A stretch of 64,000 nt of DNA. It comes from Planctomycetota bacterium. Lineage in GTDB: Bacteria > Planctomycetota > UBA1135 > UBA2386. The DNA lies in assembly GCA_028281765.1 (NCBI GenBank), contig JANQJF010000076.1:24804-88803 (forward strand), written 5' to 3'. The position numbers and the translations under genes were made by a program. This document shows, piece after piece, positions 1 to 8,956 of this stretch. The notes below the pieces were generated by a model that was not told the origin of the DNA, searched no databases, and worked only from the letters and a program-made list of their open reading frames with translations. Each line of letters begins with the position of its first letter. Within the stretch, counting starts at the first letter, position 1.

Positions 1-1
1 G

Positions 2-67
2 ATCGAGATCGAGCAGCTCGAGTCGACATCGGCCGGGCACGATTGCTTCCGCATCTCCGCGAGCTGA
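2..67 (+). CDS. C-terminal end of a probable H-NOX (heme NO/O2-binding) protein, partial
   Basis: Frame 2 is open from the window edge to a TGA at 65-67 and encodes only 21 residues, ending AGHDCFRISAS. Many H-NOX proteins end in a glycine/histidine-rich turn followed by a Cys- and Phe-containing strand, which this resembles. The stronger reason is context: the next gene starts five bases later and begins with an HNOBA (heme-NO-binding-associated) domain, and such kinases are usually encoded directly after an H-NOX gene. The rest of the gene lies outside the window, so the identity is an inference. Confidence 0.45.
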   Translation: MEIEQLESTSAGHDCFRISAS

Positions 68-72
68 GCTCG

Positions 73-1683
73 ATGTCCGACGCGCCCTTCGAGATCCAAC
101 GCGACGACTTCGCGACGGTGATCCCGTTCGGGTTCGTGTTGGATACCGATGGAGCCTTCGACATCGTCGGAGACACGCTGGCGCGCCGCCTCGGTGCGAA
201 ACCCGGTCAGCCGGTCGACGAGGTGTTCGAGATCGTCCGGCCGGTGCGATGCGCGTCGGCGCGAGACTTGCCGGTTGCTCCCAAGGCCACGACCGTGCTG
301 CGAGTTCGCGACAGCGGCCTGGAGCTCAGGGGCTGCACGGTCGCCGTCGGGTGGGCGGGCGACCGCGTTGCGTTCATCGGCTCGACGACGGTGCAGGACA
401 TCCAGGAGTTCCGCGCGCTGGACCTCCAGGTCGGCGACTTCTCTCCGGGGGACGCGGTGCCGGACCTGTTGATCAGCATGCAGGCGATGCGCTCGGCTCT
501 CGACGACGCGCGCCGCATGGGATCGGAGCTCGAGGGCGCGTTGGAGCAGGCCCACGCCGCGACTGCAGCGAAGGCCCGTTTCCTGGCGGTCATGAGTCAC
601 GAGATCCGGACTCCGCTGAACGGGTTCGGTTCGATGATCGACCTGTTGCGAGAAGGCGGACTGACGAGCGAGCAGGCCAACTGTCTCGACACGATGGATT
701 CGTGTGCGCAGTCGCTCCTCGTGCTCGTCAACGACATCCTGGAGTTCTCGAAGCTGGAGGCCGGCAAGGTCGAGCTGCGTCCGGATCCGCAGCGACTCCA
801 CGACTCGGTAAAGCGCAGTGTCCGTCACTTCGATGCGGCGGCTTCGGAGAAGGGGGTCGCGCTGCACGTGGAGTCGGATCTCGACCCGTCCGTCTACTGC
901 ACGATCGACGCGCACCGGATGCGTCAGGTGATCTCCAATCTCGTCGGCAACGCGCTGAAGTTCACCGATCAAGGCTCGGTCACCGTTCGGCTCAGCACGC
1001 TCGGCGAAGACACGCACGCGGTCGACGTCCTCGATACCGGCGTGGGCATTCCCGAGAACGAGCGGGACTGCTTGTTCGAACCGTTCGTGCAAGCGGACAT
1101 GTCGGACGCGCGCAAGTTCAATGGGACCGGTCTCGGCCTGACGATTTCGCGCCAGCTCGCGCAGGCGCTCGGTGGTGACGTCGAGCTGCTGCACAGCAGC
1201 GCCGGCGGGACGGGTTTTCGCTTCACGTTTTGCGCGCCGCGCTGCGAAGCGCCGTCCCTGGACGAGACGACGATTCGATCGACGGCCGCCGTGACGTTCG
1301 AGAACTGCCGCGTTCTCGTCGCGGAGGACGAGCCGACGAATCAGATGATCGCGAAGAAGCTCCTGAACCGGCTCGCGGTCGATCCTGTCGTCGTGGCCGA
1401 TGGACAGGCCGCCGTCGACGCAGCCGCGTCGCAGCACTTCGATCTCGTCCTCATGGACCTGATGATGCCCAACATGGGCGGCATGGATGCGACCCGCGCG
1501 ATTCGCGCCGGTGGCGGCCCCTGCCAGGACGTGCCGATCCTCGCGTTCAGCGCGGCTGTGTCGAAGGAGAGCCGCGACGCCGCGCTCGAGGCCGGCATGA
1601 CCGACTTCATCGAAAAGCCGGCGCGGCTGAAGTCGCTGCGGGCGGTGCTCGAGGAGTATCTCGCGGGGGCGCGGGCGGACTGA
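73..1683 (+). CDS. HNOBA-domain hybrid sensor histidine kinase
   Basis: Cytoplasmic sensor kinase of about 536 residues. Residues 1-145 match the HNOBA pattern: PFGFVLD near the start, then an EIVRP segment and a GDFSPGDA turn. A short coiled coil leads to a HisKA domain with phospho-acceptor His176 in MSHEIRTP. The HATPase domain has the N box (NLVGNALKF), G1 (DTGVGIP) and G2 (GTGLGL). A C-terminal receiver domain carries Asp462 in LVLMDLMMPN and a conserved Lys in IEKPA. No membrane segment is seen, so input probably comes from a soluble H-NOX partner, whose gene appears to end five bases upstream. ATG 73 is preferred over an in-frame TTG at 43 because the upstream gene ends at 67. Phosphate would pass from His176 to Asp462 and on to an unlinked partner. 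The HNOBA call is strong; the NO ligand is inferred from the family. Confidence 0.85.
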   Translation: MSDAPFEIQRDDFATVIPFGFVLDTDGAFDIVGDTLARRLGAKPGQPVDEVFEIVRPVRCASARDLPVAPKATTVLRVRDSGLELRGCTVAVGWAGDRVAFIGSTTVQDIQEFRALDLQVGDFSPGDAVPDLLISMQAMRSALDDARRMGSELEGALEQAHAATAAKARFLAVMSHEIRTPLNGFGSMIDLLREGGLTSEQANCLDTMDSCAQSLLVLVNDILEFSKLEAGKVELRPDPQRLHDSVKRSVRHFDAAASEKGVALHVESDLDPSVYCTIDAHRMRQVISNLVGNALKFTDQGSVTVRLSTLGEDTHAVDVLDTGVGIPENERDCLFEPFVQADMSDARKFNGTGLGLTISRQLAQALGGDVELLHSSAGGTGFRFTFCAPRCEAPSLDETTIRSTAAVTFENCRVLVAEDEPTNQMIAKKLLNRLAVDPVVVADGQAAVDAAASQHFDLVLMDLMMPNMGGMDATRAIRAGGGPCQDVPILAFSAAVSKESRDAALEAGMTDFIEKPARLKSLRAVLEEYLAGARAD

Positions 1684-1859
1684 GGGTCGGCAGTGGGGCG
1701 TGTGGGTCGACTCTGGTCGCGGCGCTCGCTGGTCCGCGCGTTGCCGCCGCCTTCCCGAAGACTTTGACTGCCTTCCACGCTCCCGCTCCCACATTTTCCG
1801 AGAATCCGCGGCACATCGGAGCCCGCCCTGACGCGATGGTCGTCAACCAAAGCGACACC

Positions 1860-3500
1860 ATGACCAAGAACCGCATCCTCCTGTTCTCGACCCTCGTGCT
1901 GACCGGCTTCGTCGGCTGCGCATTCGTTCCGACGTCCGAGCACTGGGGCCACTACGGCCGCCGCGTGACGACGTCGGTCCCCGAGGCCCAGAGCCACTTC
2001 GATCGCGGGCTGTTGCTCGCGCTCGGCTTCAACCACGACGAGGCGGCCCGTGAGTTCGGCAAGGCATCGGAGCTCGACCCGGACTGCGCGATGGCGCACT
2101 GGGGCGTCGCGTACAGCGTGGCCCCGAACATCAACCTGCCGCTGACGGACGAGGAGGTTGCGCAACGGGGACACGAAGCCGCCCAGCGCGCGCTCGCGGC
2201 GCTGGACGACGAAACGGACGTGGAGAAGGCGCTCGTCGAGGCGATGGCGAAGCGCTTCGCGTCGCCGCCGCCGGACGATCGGAGGCCGCTCGACGTCGCC
2301 TACGCCGACGCGATGCGCGACGCGTACGAGCGTTTCCCCGCGGACGCGGACGTCGCCGTGCTGTTCGCAGACGCGATGCTCAACCTGCGCCCTTGGGATC
2401 AGTGGCAGAGCGATGGCTCCCCGCAACCCGGCACCGAGGAGTTGCTCGCAGCACTCGAACGTGCCCTTGCGCTCAAACCGAGACATCCCGGCGCGTGCCA
2501 CCTCTACATCCACTCGGTCGAAGCTTCGAAGAACCCGGAGCGTGGACTCGTCGCTGCGGACACGCTGCGCGCGCTGAACCTGACGGCGGTCGGACACCTC
2601 GTGCACATGCCGTCGCACATCTACATCCGGACCGGTCGCTACGCGGAGTCCGCCGAGGCCAACCGGCTCGCGGTCGAAGCCGACCGCGCCTATTTCGAGA
2701 AGGCCGGCCCGCAGGGGATCTACGAGCTCTACAAAGCGCACAATCACCACTTCCAGATGTACTCGGCGATGTTCCTCGGCGACAAGGAGACGACGCTGCG
2801 TGCCGCCCGCGAAGGTGCGGCGGAGATCTCGGACTCGGTCAAGCAGGCGATGGCGCCGTTCGCGGACTGCTACATGCCGATGGCGCTGCACGGCATGATC
2901 CGATTCGGCATGTGGGAGGAGATCCTCGCGGAGCCCGGGTTCGAGTCGAAGTTCCCGATCGCGGTCGCGACCTATCACTACGCGCGTGGCGTGGCGCTCG
3001 CGAACCTGGATCGGCACGACGAGGCGAAGCGCGAGGCCGAGCAGTTCGAGTCGGCCGCCGCGGCGATTCCCGACGACGCGATGGTCGTGGGCACGCCCGC
3101 GAAGCCGGTCATGGACGTCGCGCGCCTGATGCTGCGAGGCGAGATGCTCTTCCGTCGCGGGGAGGAAGCAGCCGGACTGGACGCGCTGCGCGCCGCGATC
3201 GCCAAGGAAGACGCGCTCCCCTACGACGAACCGCGCGGCTGGATGCAGCCGGTGCGCCACGCACTCGGCGCGCTCCTCCTGCAGCGCGGCGAGTTCGCCG
3301 CCGCCGAACGCGCCTACCGCGACGATCTCGCGATCAACCCCAACAACGGCTGGTCGCTCCACGGCCTCGCGGAGTGCCTTCGCGGGCAGGGCAACCTCGA
3401 CGCCGCGGATCGCGTCGCGGTCGAGTTCGAGGCCGCGTGGCGCCACGCGGACGTGCAGATCGCGGGGTCGTGCTACTGCCGGCGGCACCGGGGATCGTGA
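1860..3500 (+). CDS. TPR-repeat lipoprotein
   Basis: A 546-residue exported protein. The N-terminus has a basic start, a hydrophobic stretch and FVGC, a plausible though imperfect lipobox. The remainder is alpha-helical with tetratricopeptide signatures: an N-terminal pair around GFNHDEAAREFGKASELDP, and further repeats near residues 215-250, 380-410 and 470-520. This family of large TPR lipoproteins is common in planctomycetes and acidobacteria, and no enzymatic motif is visible. A start at ATG 1836 is possible, but 1860 puts the signal sequence at the very N-terminus. The 176 bases upstream hold no gene. The downstream neighbour is convergent. Confidence 0.8.
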   Translation: MTKNRILLFSTLVLTGFVGCAFVPTSEHWGHYGRRVTTSVPEAQSHFDRGLLLALGFNHDEAAREFGKASELDPDCAMAHWGVAYSVAPNINLPLTDEEVAQRGHEAAQRALAALDDETDVEKALVEAMAKRFASPPPDDRRPLDVAYADAMRDAYERFPADADVAVLFADAMLNLRPWDQWQSDGSPQPGTEELLAALERALALKPRHPGACHLYIHSVEASKNPERGLVAADTLRALNLTAVGHLVHMPSHIYIRTGRYAESAEANRLAVEADRAYFEKAGPQGIYELYKAHNHHFQMYSAMFLGDKETTLRAAREGAAEISDSVKQAMAPFADCYMPMALHGMIRFGMWEEILAEPGFESKFPIAVATYHYARGVALANLDRHDEAKREAEQFESAAAAIPDDAMVVGTPAKPVMDVARLMLRGEMLFRRGEEAAGLDALRAAIAKEDALPYDEPRGWMQPVRHALGALLLQRGEFAAAERAYRDDLAINPNNGWSLHGLAECLRGQGNLDAADRVAVEFEAAWRHADVQIAGSCYCRRHRGS

Positions 3501-3502
3501 AC

Positions 3503-3536
3503 CCGTGCTGCGCCTGCGCATGCGCGATGGTGACCC
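3503..3536. repeat. Intergenic TGCGCN hexamer repeat, copy A
   Basis: CCGTGC is followed by three TGCGCN hexamers and then ATGGTGACCC. It sits between two convergent genes. Two longer copies with the same flanks lie at 24925-24970 and 62372-62418, each with five hexamer units. Confidence 0.6.
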
Positions 3537-3564
3537 TTGCGCGTGCCCGTGACGCGTACGATGC

Positions 3565-4728
3565 CTACCCCCAACTGTGCACTTCCATCAGCTCCCGCAA
3601 CACCCCCTCGTTCGTCCGCGCCGCGGCATTCGCCCCCGGGAACTCGATCGGCTCGCAGAGGAACGATTTCGTCAGCGGATCCGACGAGTGCGACTGCCAC
3701 TTCTCGATCCACCCGTCGTCGACCAGATCCGGCACCGTGCGCCCGGACATCACCGCCCACACGATCGCCCACGCGCGTGGCAGCACGCGCACCGGCTGGT
3801 AGCCGCCGCCTCCGGTCGCGACCCACTTGCCGTCACAGTGTTCGTCGGCGAGTTCGCGGGATAGTTCCGCCGCGAAGCGGAACGAGTCGCACGTCAGGCG
3901 GAGCTCGGCGAGCGGGTCTTCCCAGTGCGGGTCGGCGCCGTGCTGCGTGACGATGAGCTGTGGACGGAATGCGGCGAGCGCCTTGCGGAGTGTCTCCTCG
4001 ACGCAGTGCTGCCAGCTTGCGTCACCGGTGAAGCTCTGGAACGGCATGTTGACGATCGTGCCCTTCGCGTCGCCTTCGCCGCAGTCGGTTGCGCGGCCGG
4101 TGAACGGCCAGCGCACGTCGGGCGATTCGTGGAACGACACCGTCATGACGTTCGGGTCGTCCTTGAATGCGAACTCGACGCCGTCGCCGTGGTGGACGTC
4201 GTAGTCGATGTAGACGACGCGTTCGACGCCGAGGCGCTGGGCTTCGCGGATGCCGACGACGAGGTCGTTGTAGATGCAGAAGCCGCTCGCGCTCGACGGC
4301 ATCGCGTGGTGCAGCCCGCCGCACGAGTTGAACGCGCGCTTGTGATTGCCCTGCACAACACGGCGCACGCATTCGAGCGTGCCGGCCGCTGCGGCTGACC
4401 CGCCGTCGTGTTGCCCGGGTGCGATCGGGTTGTCCGACGTGCCGAGCCCGAACACCGGCGCGCTGCGACGGACGTCCCGGTCGTCGGGTGCCTCGGAGGA
4501 GCGCTTCACGAACTCGATGTAGCTCGTCTCGTGCGCGAGCTGCAGTTGCTCGTCCGTGGCTTGGCCCGGTGCGAACAGCTCGTTCTCAACGAGCCATCCG
4601 TGTCGATCCATGAGGTCGAACAGCGGCTCCTGGCGGAAGCGCGCGAAGGGATGGTCTTGGCCGAGGTCGTAGGCCGGGAGGGAGCGAGCGTCGACGAGGG
4701 CGTGGTCCGGCATGGTAGACGCAAGCAT
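3565..4728 (-). CDS. AcuC-like class I histone deacetylase family protein
   Basis: A 387-residue zinc-dependent deacetylase of the arginase/deacetylase fold, the same length as Bacillus AcuC. Visible motifs are the tandem His pair in GGLHHAMPSSASGFC, the metal ligands in YIDYDVHHGDG, the second metal Asp in QHGADPHWEDPL, and GGGGY near the C-terminus. Family members remove acetyl groups from protein lysines (AcuC acts on acetyl-CoA synthetase) or from small amines. No acs or acuA neighbour is present, so the substrate is open. The start is either ATG 4728 or, five codons later, ATG 4713. It is divergent from the ECF sigma gene, with 87 bases between them. Confidence 0.88.
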   Translation of the reverse strand: MLASTMPDHALVDARSLPAYDLGQDHPFARFRQEPLFDLMDRHGWLVENELFAPGQATDEQLQLAHETSYIEFVKRSSEAPDDRDVRRSAPVFGLGTSDNPIAPGQHDGGSAAAAGTLECVRRVVQGNHKRAFNSCGGLHHAMPSSASGFCIYNDLVVGIREAQRLGVERVVYIDYDVHHGDGVEFAFKDDPNVMTVSFHESPDVRWPFTGRATDCGEGDAKGTIVNMPFQSFTGDASWQHCVEETLRKALAAFRPQLIVTQHGADPHWEDPLAELRLTCDSFRFAAELSRELADEHCDGKWVATGGGGYQPVRVLPRAWAIVWAVMSGRTVPDLVDDGWIEKWQSHSSDPLTKSFLCEPIEFPGANAAARTNEGVLRELMEVHSWG

Positions 4729-4815
4729 ATTGAGAACAGCACTTTGCGCGTAACATGAGCCGACGCGGATTTCTCGGTTTCCGCCGGCGATCCGGCGCTG
4801 GCGGGACAACTCCGA

Positions 4816-5451
4816 ATGACCATGAACTCCGAAGCGCGACACGGCCTCGACACGGGCAGCGGCCCGGCGGACCTGGCGCTCGTCAAGCGGGCTCTCCGCG
4901 GCGAGAGCGAGGCCGTCGAGGGGGTGCTCGTCCGCATGTCGTGCGTGGTGCGCTTCGTGTTTCGGCTCAACCGTAAGCTCGGCTACCGGCTGCCGTCGGA
5001 AGCACTCGAGGACGTCGTCCAGCAGGTCTACCTGTCGGTCTGGCCTCGCCTCGACCAATACGTCGGCACCGCGTCGATCGAGAGTTGGGTGTTCGGCTTT
5101 TGCCGCAACTGCCTGCGCGCGGAAGCGCGACGCCGCGGCCACCGGCTGCGGCTCGTGCGACCGATGACGGCGGGTGACGACGGTGGCGGCGAGGCGCCGG
5201 AACCGGCGAGCGACGAAGCCGAACCGGAACAGGAGTTCGCACGGGTCGAAGGGATCGAAGCCTTGCGCGATGAACTCGACCGGTTGAGTCCGGACGAGCG
5301 AGTCGTCGTCGAGCTTCGGCACCTCGAGGATTGGAGTTTTGAACGCATCGCCGAACAGCTCGAGCTGCCGGCGAGCACAGTGAAAGACCGTTGCTACCGC
5401 GCCCTGACCAAGATGAAAGGGCGGTTGCGGAGGCGAGATGTCAGCGCCTGA
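4816..5451 (+). CDS. ECF-type RNA polymerase sigma factor
   Basis: A 211-residue sigma-70 family factor of the extracytoplasmic-function class. Region 2 spans about residues 25-95 (EDVVQQVYLSVW...WVFGFCRNCLRAEARRR). After an acidic linker, region 4 spans 150-205 with a helix-turn-helix (ERIAEQLELPASTVKDRCYRAL). The gene overlaps the next by 14 bases, so the downstream membrane protein is probably made with it and may be its anti-sigma factor. The start may be either of two adjacent in-frame ATGs, 4816 or 4822. Confidence 0.88.
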   Translation: MTMNSEARHGLDTGSGPADLALVKRALRGESEAVEGVLVRMSCVVRFVFRLNRKLGYRLPSEALEDVVQQVYLSVWPRLDQYVGTASIESWVFGFCRNCLRAEARRRGHRLRLVRPMTAGDDGGGEAPEPASDEAEPEQEFARVEGIEALRDELDRLSPDERVVVELRHLEDWSFERIAEQLELPASTVKDRCYRALTKMKGRLRRRDVSA

Positions 5452-6187
5452 AGACAGAGAGTTCGAAATGTTGTTGGCCGCCCACGGCAATCGTGAGCTG
5501 ACCGAGAAGGAAGAGCGCCGCTTGCGCGAGCTCGCCGAGAAGGATGCCGCCAAGGCTGCCGAGGTGGGTGAGCTCGACGACGTGCTCGCGGCGTTTGCCG
5601 CAGAGCGCGCGCTGATGCAGAGCGTCGCCGCGCCGGCGGACCCGGGCGAGGAGGCAGACGAGGCGTACCAGCGCATGCAGCGGTCCGCCGCGTCCGCGGC
5701 CGAGAAACTGCGGTCCGACACGCTGCACGCGAAGCCGACCGCGCGCGTCTTGGACGTGCCGCGGCGGCGCCGCCACTTGCTGTGGATCGTCGCGGCCGCG
5801 GCGGTTGTGATCGCCGTGCTTACGTTCGCGTTCCAGGGCTCGGGTCGCCCGGGACTCTCGACGAACGTCCCCGACGACAAGCTCGCCGGTAGCGACGTCG
5901 CGAAGATTCGCATGAGCACCGAGCTGCGCGTCGCGGATCCGGTGTTCCGCTGGGAGGCGAGCGACGGCGCGCGCACCTACGATGTCGTGATCGAAGACGC
6001 GGACGGCACGGAGCTCTTCGCGCGGCCGGACGAGCTCGCGCGGAGCCGCGAGTGGCGGCTGACGGAGCGCGAGGTCGAGACGCTGCGTGCCGCGAAGGCC
6101 CCCGTGATCCTGCGGATCGTCGGGTTGGACGGCGCGGCGCTCGCGGTGGGGACGACGGGGGACCTCGTCGTGACGTTGATCGAGTGA
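5438..6187 (+). CDS. Single-pass membrane protein, probable anti-sigma factor
   Basis: A 249-residue protein. Residues 1-100 are hydrophilic and helical, with many Glu/Lys/Ala. RRRRH then precedes one transmembrane helix at about 112-131, and an extracytoplasmic C-terminal domain of about 115 residues follows. The topology and the 14-base overlap with the ECF sigma gene fit a membrane anti-sigma factor. The exported part (VFRWEASDGARTYDVVI) resembles the Ig-like segments of planctomycete anti-sigma proteins. The N-terminus has no zinc-binding HxxxCxxC motif, so it would not be a ZAS-type anti-sigma. The function is inferred from context. Confidence 0.6.
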   Translation: MSAPEDREFEMLLAAHGNRELTEKEERRLRELAEKDAAKAAEVGELDDVLAAFAAERALMQSVAAPADPGEEADEAYQRMQRSAASAAEKLRSDTLHAKPTARVLDVPRRRRHLLWIVAAAAVVIAVLTFAFQGSGRPGLSTNVPDDKLAGSDVAKIRMSTELRVADPVFRWEASDGARTYDVVIEDADGTELFARPDELARSREWRLTEREVETLRAAKAPVILRIVGLDGAALAVGTTGDLVVTLIE

Positions 6188-6193
6188 GTGGGT

Positions 6194-6271
6194 GGCAGTG
6201 GGGCCGATCGGAAGATCGGATGCGCCCGCCGGTCCGCCGTTGCGTCTGATCTTCCAAGACGCCCCACTGCC
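6194..6271. terminator. Long interrupted hairpin after the sigma/anti-sigma operon
   Basis: GGCAGTGGGGC (6194-6204) is the exact inverse of GCCCCACTGCC (6261-6271). Inside it GGAAGATC (6210-6217) is the inverse of GATCTTCC (6248-6255), with five unpaired bases on each side. The hairpin begins six bases after the stop codon. There is no T run, so factor-independent termination is doubtful; RNA protection or a palindromic repeat element is also possible. Confidence 0.5.
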
Positions 6272-6324
6272 GCCCCCGGCCAATCCAAGTGAGCCTCTGC
6301 GCGAACTCCGAGTATCGTGGGACT

Positions 6325-8952
6325 GTGCTCCGTCTCGCGTTTGCCTTGCTGCTCGCACCCGCGCTTGCCGCGCAGGCCACCGAAGAGCAGCAGATCGCGA
6401 AGCAGCTGTTCTCGAAGCGGCTCGTCGATGTGATTCGGAGCGTGCACGCGGCGCTGCCGAAGTTCGACGCGTGTCTCGCCGAGCTCGACGAGATCGAGGG
6501 CTTCATTGCCGAGCTCGAGCCGGGGTTTCGGTCGAAGGCCGCGCTCGCGGTCGACGTGCGGCGCGCGGAGATCCATCTGCTTGCTGGGCGGGACGACGTC
6601 AGTGCGCGCATTCTCGAGCAAGCACGTGACGCGGCGCGTGAAGCGGACGCGTGGGACGGACGATACCGGGCGATCGCGAACGTGCTCGCGTGGCAGGCGG
6701 CGCCGGTCTGGTTCGATTCCGTCTGGGATGAGGAGCGCGAGGCCATGCGCGCTGCCGAGGGAGCGGCTCGCACCGCACACGACACAGCCGAAGACGACCG
6801 GAAGCGCACGCAGAAGCTGCGCGAACTCGCGCCGCTCGTCGTCATGCGTCTGAACTACGAATTGCAGGAGCGCGCGACGCAGCGCGTGGCCGAGCGCGAA
6901 CTGCGTGCGCTTGCCGAGCAGTTGCCCGCCCTCGACGACTGGCGGCACAAGGCCTACGCGGTGCTCGTCTGGCACTTCGTGCTGCAGCGCGACTACGACC
7001 GAGCGAACACGTATCTCGACGAGTTGCCGCAGGACCTCGGTCGCTATCCCCGCGCGCGCGTCGCGCTGCGTCGGCACGACTTCGAGCGTGCGATGCAGGA
7101 GGGAGAAGTGCTCGCGCTGGCCGATGCGCGCTACGAGCAGCTCGTCGGTGACGTGCTTTGGGAGCAGGACGAGTTCGTCAAAGCGCGGATTCGGTATCGC
7201 GCGGCGCTCGATGCGAAGCTGGACCCGTTGGACAAGATCGTCGTTTTGCGTGGCCTCGTCGATTGCTCGCTGCGGCTGTGGCACGAGAAGCAGCGCGCGC
7301 GGGATCTCGAGGTCGCAGAGCAGCACCTCGACGAAGCGGAGCGGCTGTGCGCCGAGGCTCCGGGTTTGCGACACGTCGCGGCGGAGGCGTTTCAGCTCAC
7401 GGTGGCGCGCGGGCATCTCGCCGAGGCTCGCGGTGACGTCGTGGCCGCGCTCGGGCTGTACGAGAAGGCGATTGCGATGGCCGAGTCGATCCGTGGCGAG
7501 ATCGGGTTCGACGTGTTCGGCGGGACGTTCCTCGCGACGGACGATCTCGACGCGGTCGAAGGCGTGCTGCGTACGCACCAGGCCGCGTCGGAGGACGCTT
7601 TCCGTGCGCTCGCGGCCATCGAGGCCAACTCCGCGCGGACGCTTCTGAACTGGAGCGCCGCGCCCCCGACCATCCGAGATCGCGAGGCGGCCCGGCGACT
7701 CGCGCGCGCGGTGCACGAGCTCGCGGTGCACACGTCCGCCGACGGTCTCGCTGAGAAGCTCGACGATCTGGAGGCGGAGCGGATCCAGCTCGAGGCACGC
7801 GGTGGCGACGTCGCGCGGAGTCTCAACGCGGACGCGATCGCCGCGCACACGCGAGAGTGGGGCGAGTGCGTGTTCTTGTGGTACTGGCTCGGCCGCGAGC
7901 AGTCGGGGCCGTCGCCCCAGTGCTGGGTCGCGTGGGCGCAGGACGGCGAGTCCGGTGTGGTTCCGCTCGGCTCGCGTGACGAATCGCTCGCGCGATTCGG
8001 CGCGGCCGTACGTGCGGTCACAGATCCTCGTTCGGATCCCGCGGTCGCGCTCGAGCGCGCGGCGGATTGGTTCCTTCCCGATCCGGTGCGCGCGCGGATC
8101 GCGTCTTCGGCACGCGTCGTGATCTGTCCTGACGTCGTGCTGGGGCGCTTGCCGTTCGAAGCCTTGCCGGTCGACGGGACGCCGCTCGGCGTCCGTGTCG
8201 GCGTCGAGCGAACGCCGTCTCTGTCCGTGCGTCGCGCGCTCGCGTCGCGGGGGGCCACCGGCAGTGGCGCCGCCGTGCTCTATGCCGTCGAAGGCGTGGA
8301 GTCGATCGAGGCGAGCCTCGAGCTGGACCCCCTCGAGTTCTCGCCCCGCGAGGGTGCGATGGTCGTCGTCGCCTACGGGGACGCCGACGAAATGCGCGGC
8401 GCCGATGCGTCGCGCGACGCGCTCGGCCGCACGCTGCGTAGTTCGGCGTACGACGTTGTCCACGTGAGTGCGCATGCGGTTTTCGACCCGCGCGTGCTGA
8501 CGGACTCGTTCTTCCTGCTCGCCGATGGCGTCGCGTCGATCGCGTCGTTGACGGAGCATCCGCTCAACGGCGCGCTCGTCGTCATGAGCGCGTGCAGTTC
8601 GGCGACCGGTTCACGCCGACTCGGCGAAGGCGAAATCGGGTTGCTCGGCTGGCCGTGTGCCGCGGGCGCGCGCGGCGCGGTGGCCGCGCTGCGCCCCGTC
8701 AACCAGCAGGCGACGATGGATCTGATGGCGCAGTTCCACGCGATCTGCGCGGAGGGCGTGGACGAGGTCGAGGCGATGCGCGAAGCGCGCGCGATTCTCG
8801 CCGCCGCCCCGAACTACGCGCACCCGCACTACTGGAGTGGGTTCGGGGTGTTCTCGGCGCCGGCCGTTCCGACGCCGCGGTTCCCGTGGGCGATCCTCGG
8901 CGCGATCGCCGTATGCTTCGGAGTCGTCTGGCTCGCGCGTCGGCGCGATTGA
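6325..8952 (+). CDS. Exported TPR-CHAT domain protein
   Basis: An 875-residue protein from GTG 6325, where a signal peptide (VLRLAFALLLAPALAAQA) begins at once. An in-frame GTG at 6289 is the alternative. The middle is helical with tetratricopeptide-like repeats. The C-terminal third is a CHAT (caspase HetF associated with TPRs) domain with the expected dyad: His717 in VHVSAHAVFD and Cys757 in VVMSACSSATG. Also seen are the GEIGLLGWP segment and a final transmembrane helix (WAILGAIAVCFGVVWLA) ending in RRRD. Signal peptide plus C-terminal anchor predicts a protease domain outside the cytoplasm held by its tail. CHAT proteins are best known from cytoplasmic systems such as Craspase, so this topology is unusual. 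Substrate unknown. It is convergent with the next gene, with four bases between them. Confidence 0.8.
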   Translation: MLRLAFALLLAPALAAQATEEQQIAKQLFSKRLVDVIRSVHAALPKFDACLAELDEIEGFIAELEPGFRSKAALAVDVRRAEIHLLAGRDDVSARILEQARDAAREADAWDGRYRAIANVLAWQAAPVWFDSVWDEEREAMRAAEGAARTAHDTAEDDRKRTQKLRELAPLVVMRLNYELQERATQRVAERELRALAEQLPALDDWRHKAYAVLVWHFVLQRDYDRANTYLDELPQDLGRYPRARVALRRHDFERAMQEGEVLALADARYEQLVGDVLWEQDEFVKARIRYRAALDAKLDPLDKIVVLRGLVDCSLRLWHEKQRARDLEVAEQHLDEAERLCAEAPGLRHVAAEAFQLTVARGHLAEARGDVVAALGLYEKAIAMAESIRGEIGFDVFGGTFLATDDLDAVEGVLRTHQAASEDAFRALAAIEANSARTLLNWSAAPPTIRDREAARRLARAVHELAVHTSADGLAEKLDDLEAERIQLEARGGDVARSLNADAIAAHTREWGECVFLWYWLGREQSGPSPQCWVAWAQDGESGVVPLGSRDESLARFGAAVRAVTDPRSDPAVALERAADWFLPDPVRARIASSARVVICPDVVLGRLPFEALPVDGTPLGVRVGVERTPSLSVRRALASRGATGSGAAVLYAVEGVESIEASLELDPLEFSPREGAMVVVAYGDADEMRGADASRDALGRTLRSSAYDVVHVSAHAVFDPRVLTDSFFLLADGVASIASLTEHPLNGALVVMSACSSATGSRRLGEGEIGLLGWPCAAGARGAVAALRPVNQQATMDLMAQFHAICAEGVDEVEAMREARAILAAAPNYAHPHYWSGFGVFSAPAVPTPRFPWAILGAIAVCFGVVWLARRRD

Positions 8953-8956
8953 GTCC

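Noticed and set aside
5977..8559. Long antisense reading frame over the CHAT gene, and similar ones over 1341-3521 and 31447-33543
   Set aside because: They are Arg/His-rich shadows produced by high GC at third codon positions; the opposite strand encodes recognisable proteins.
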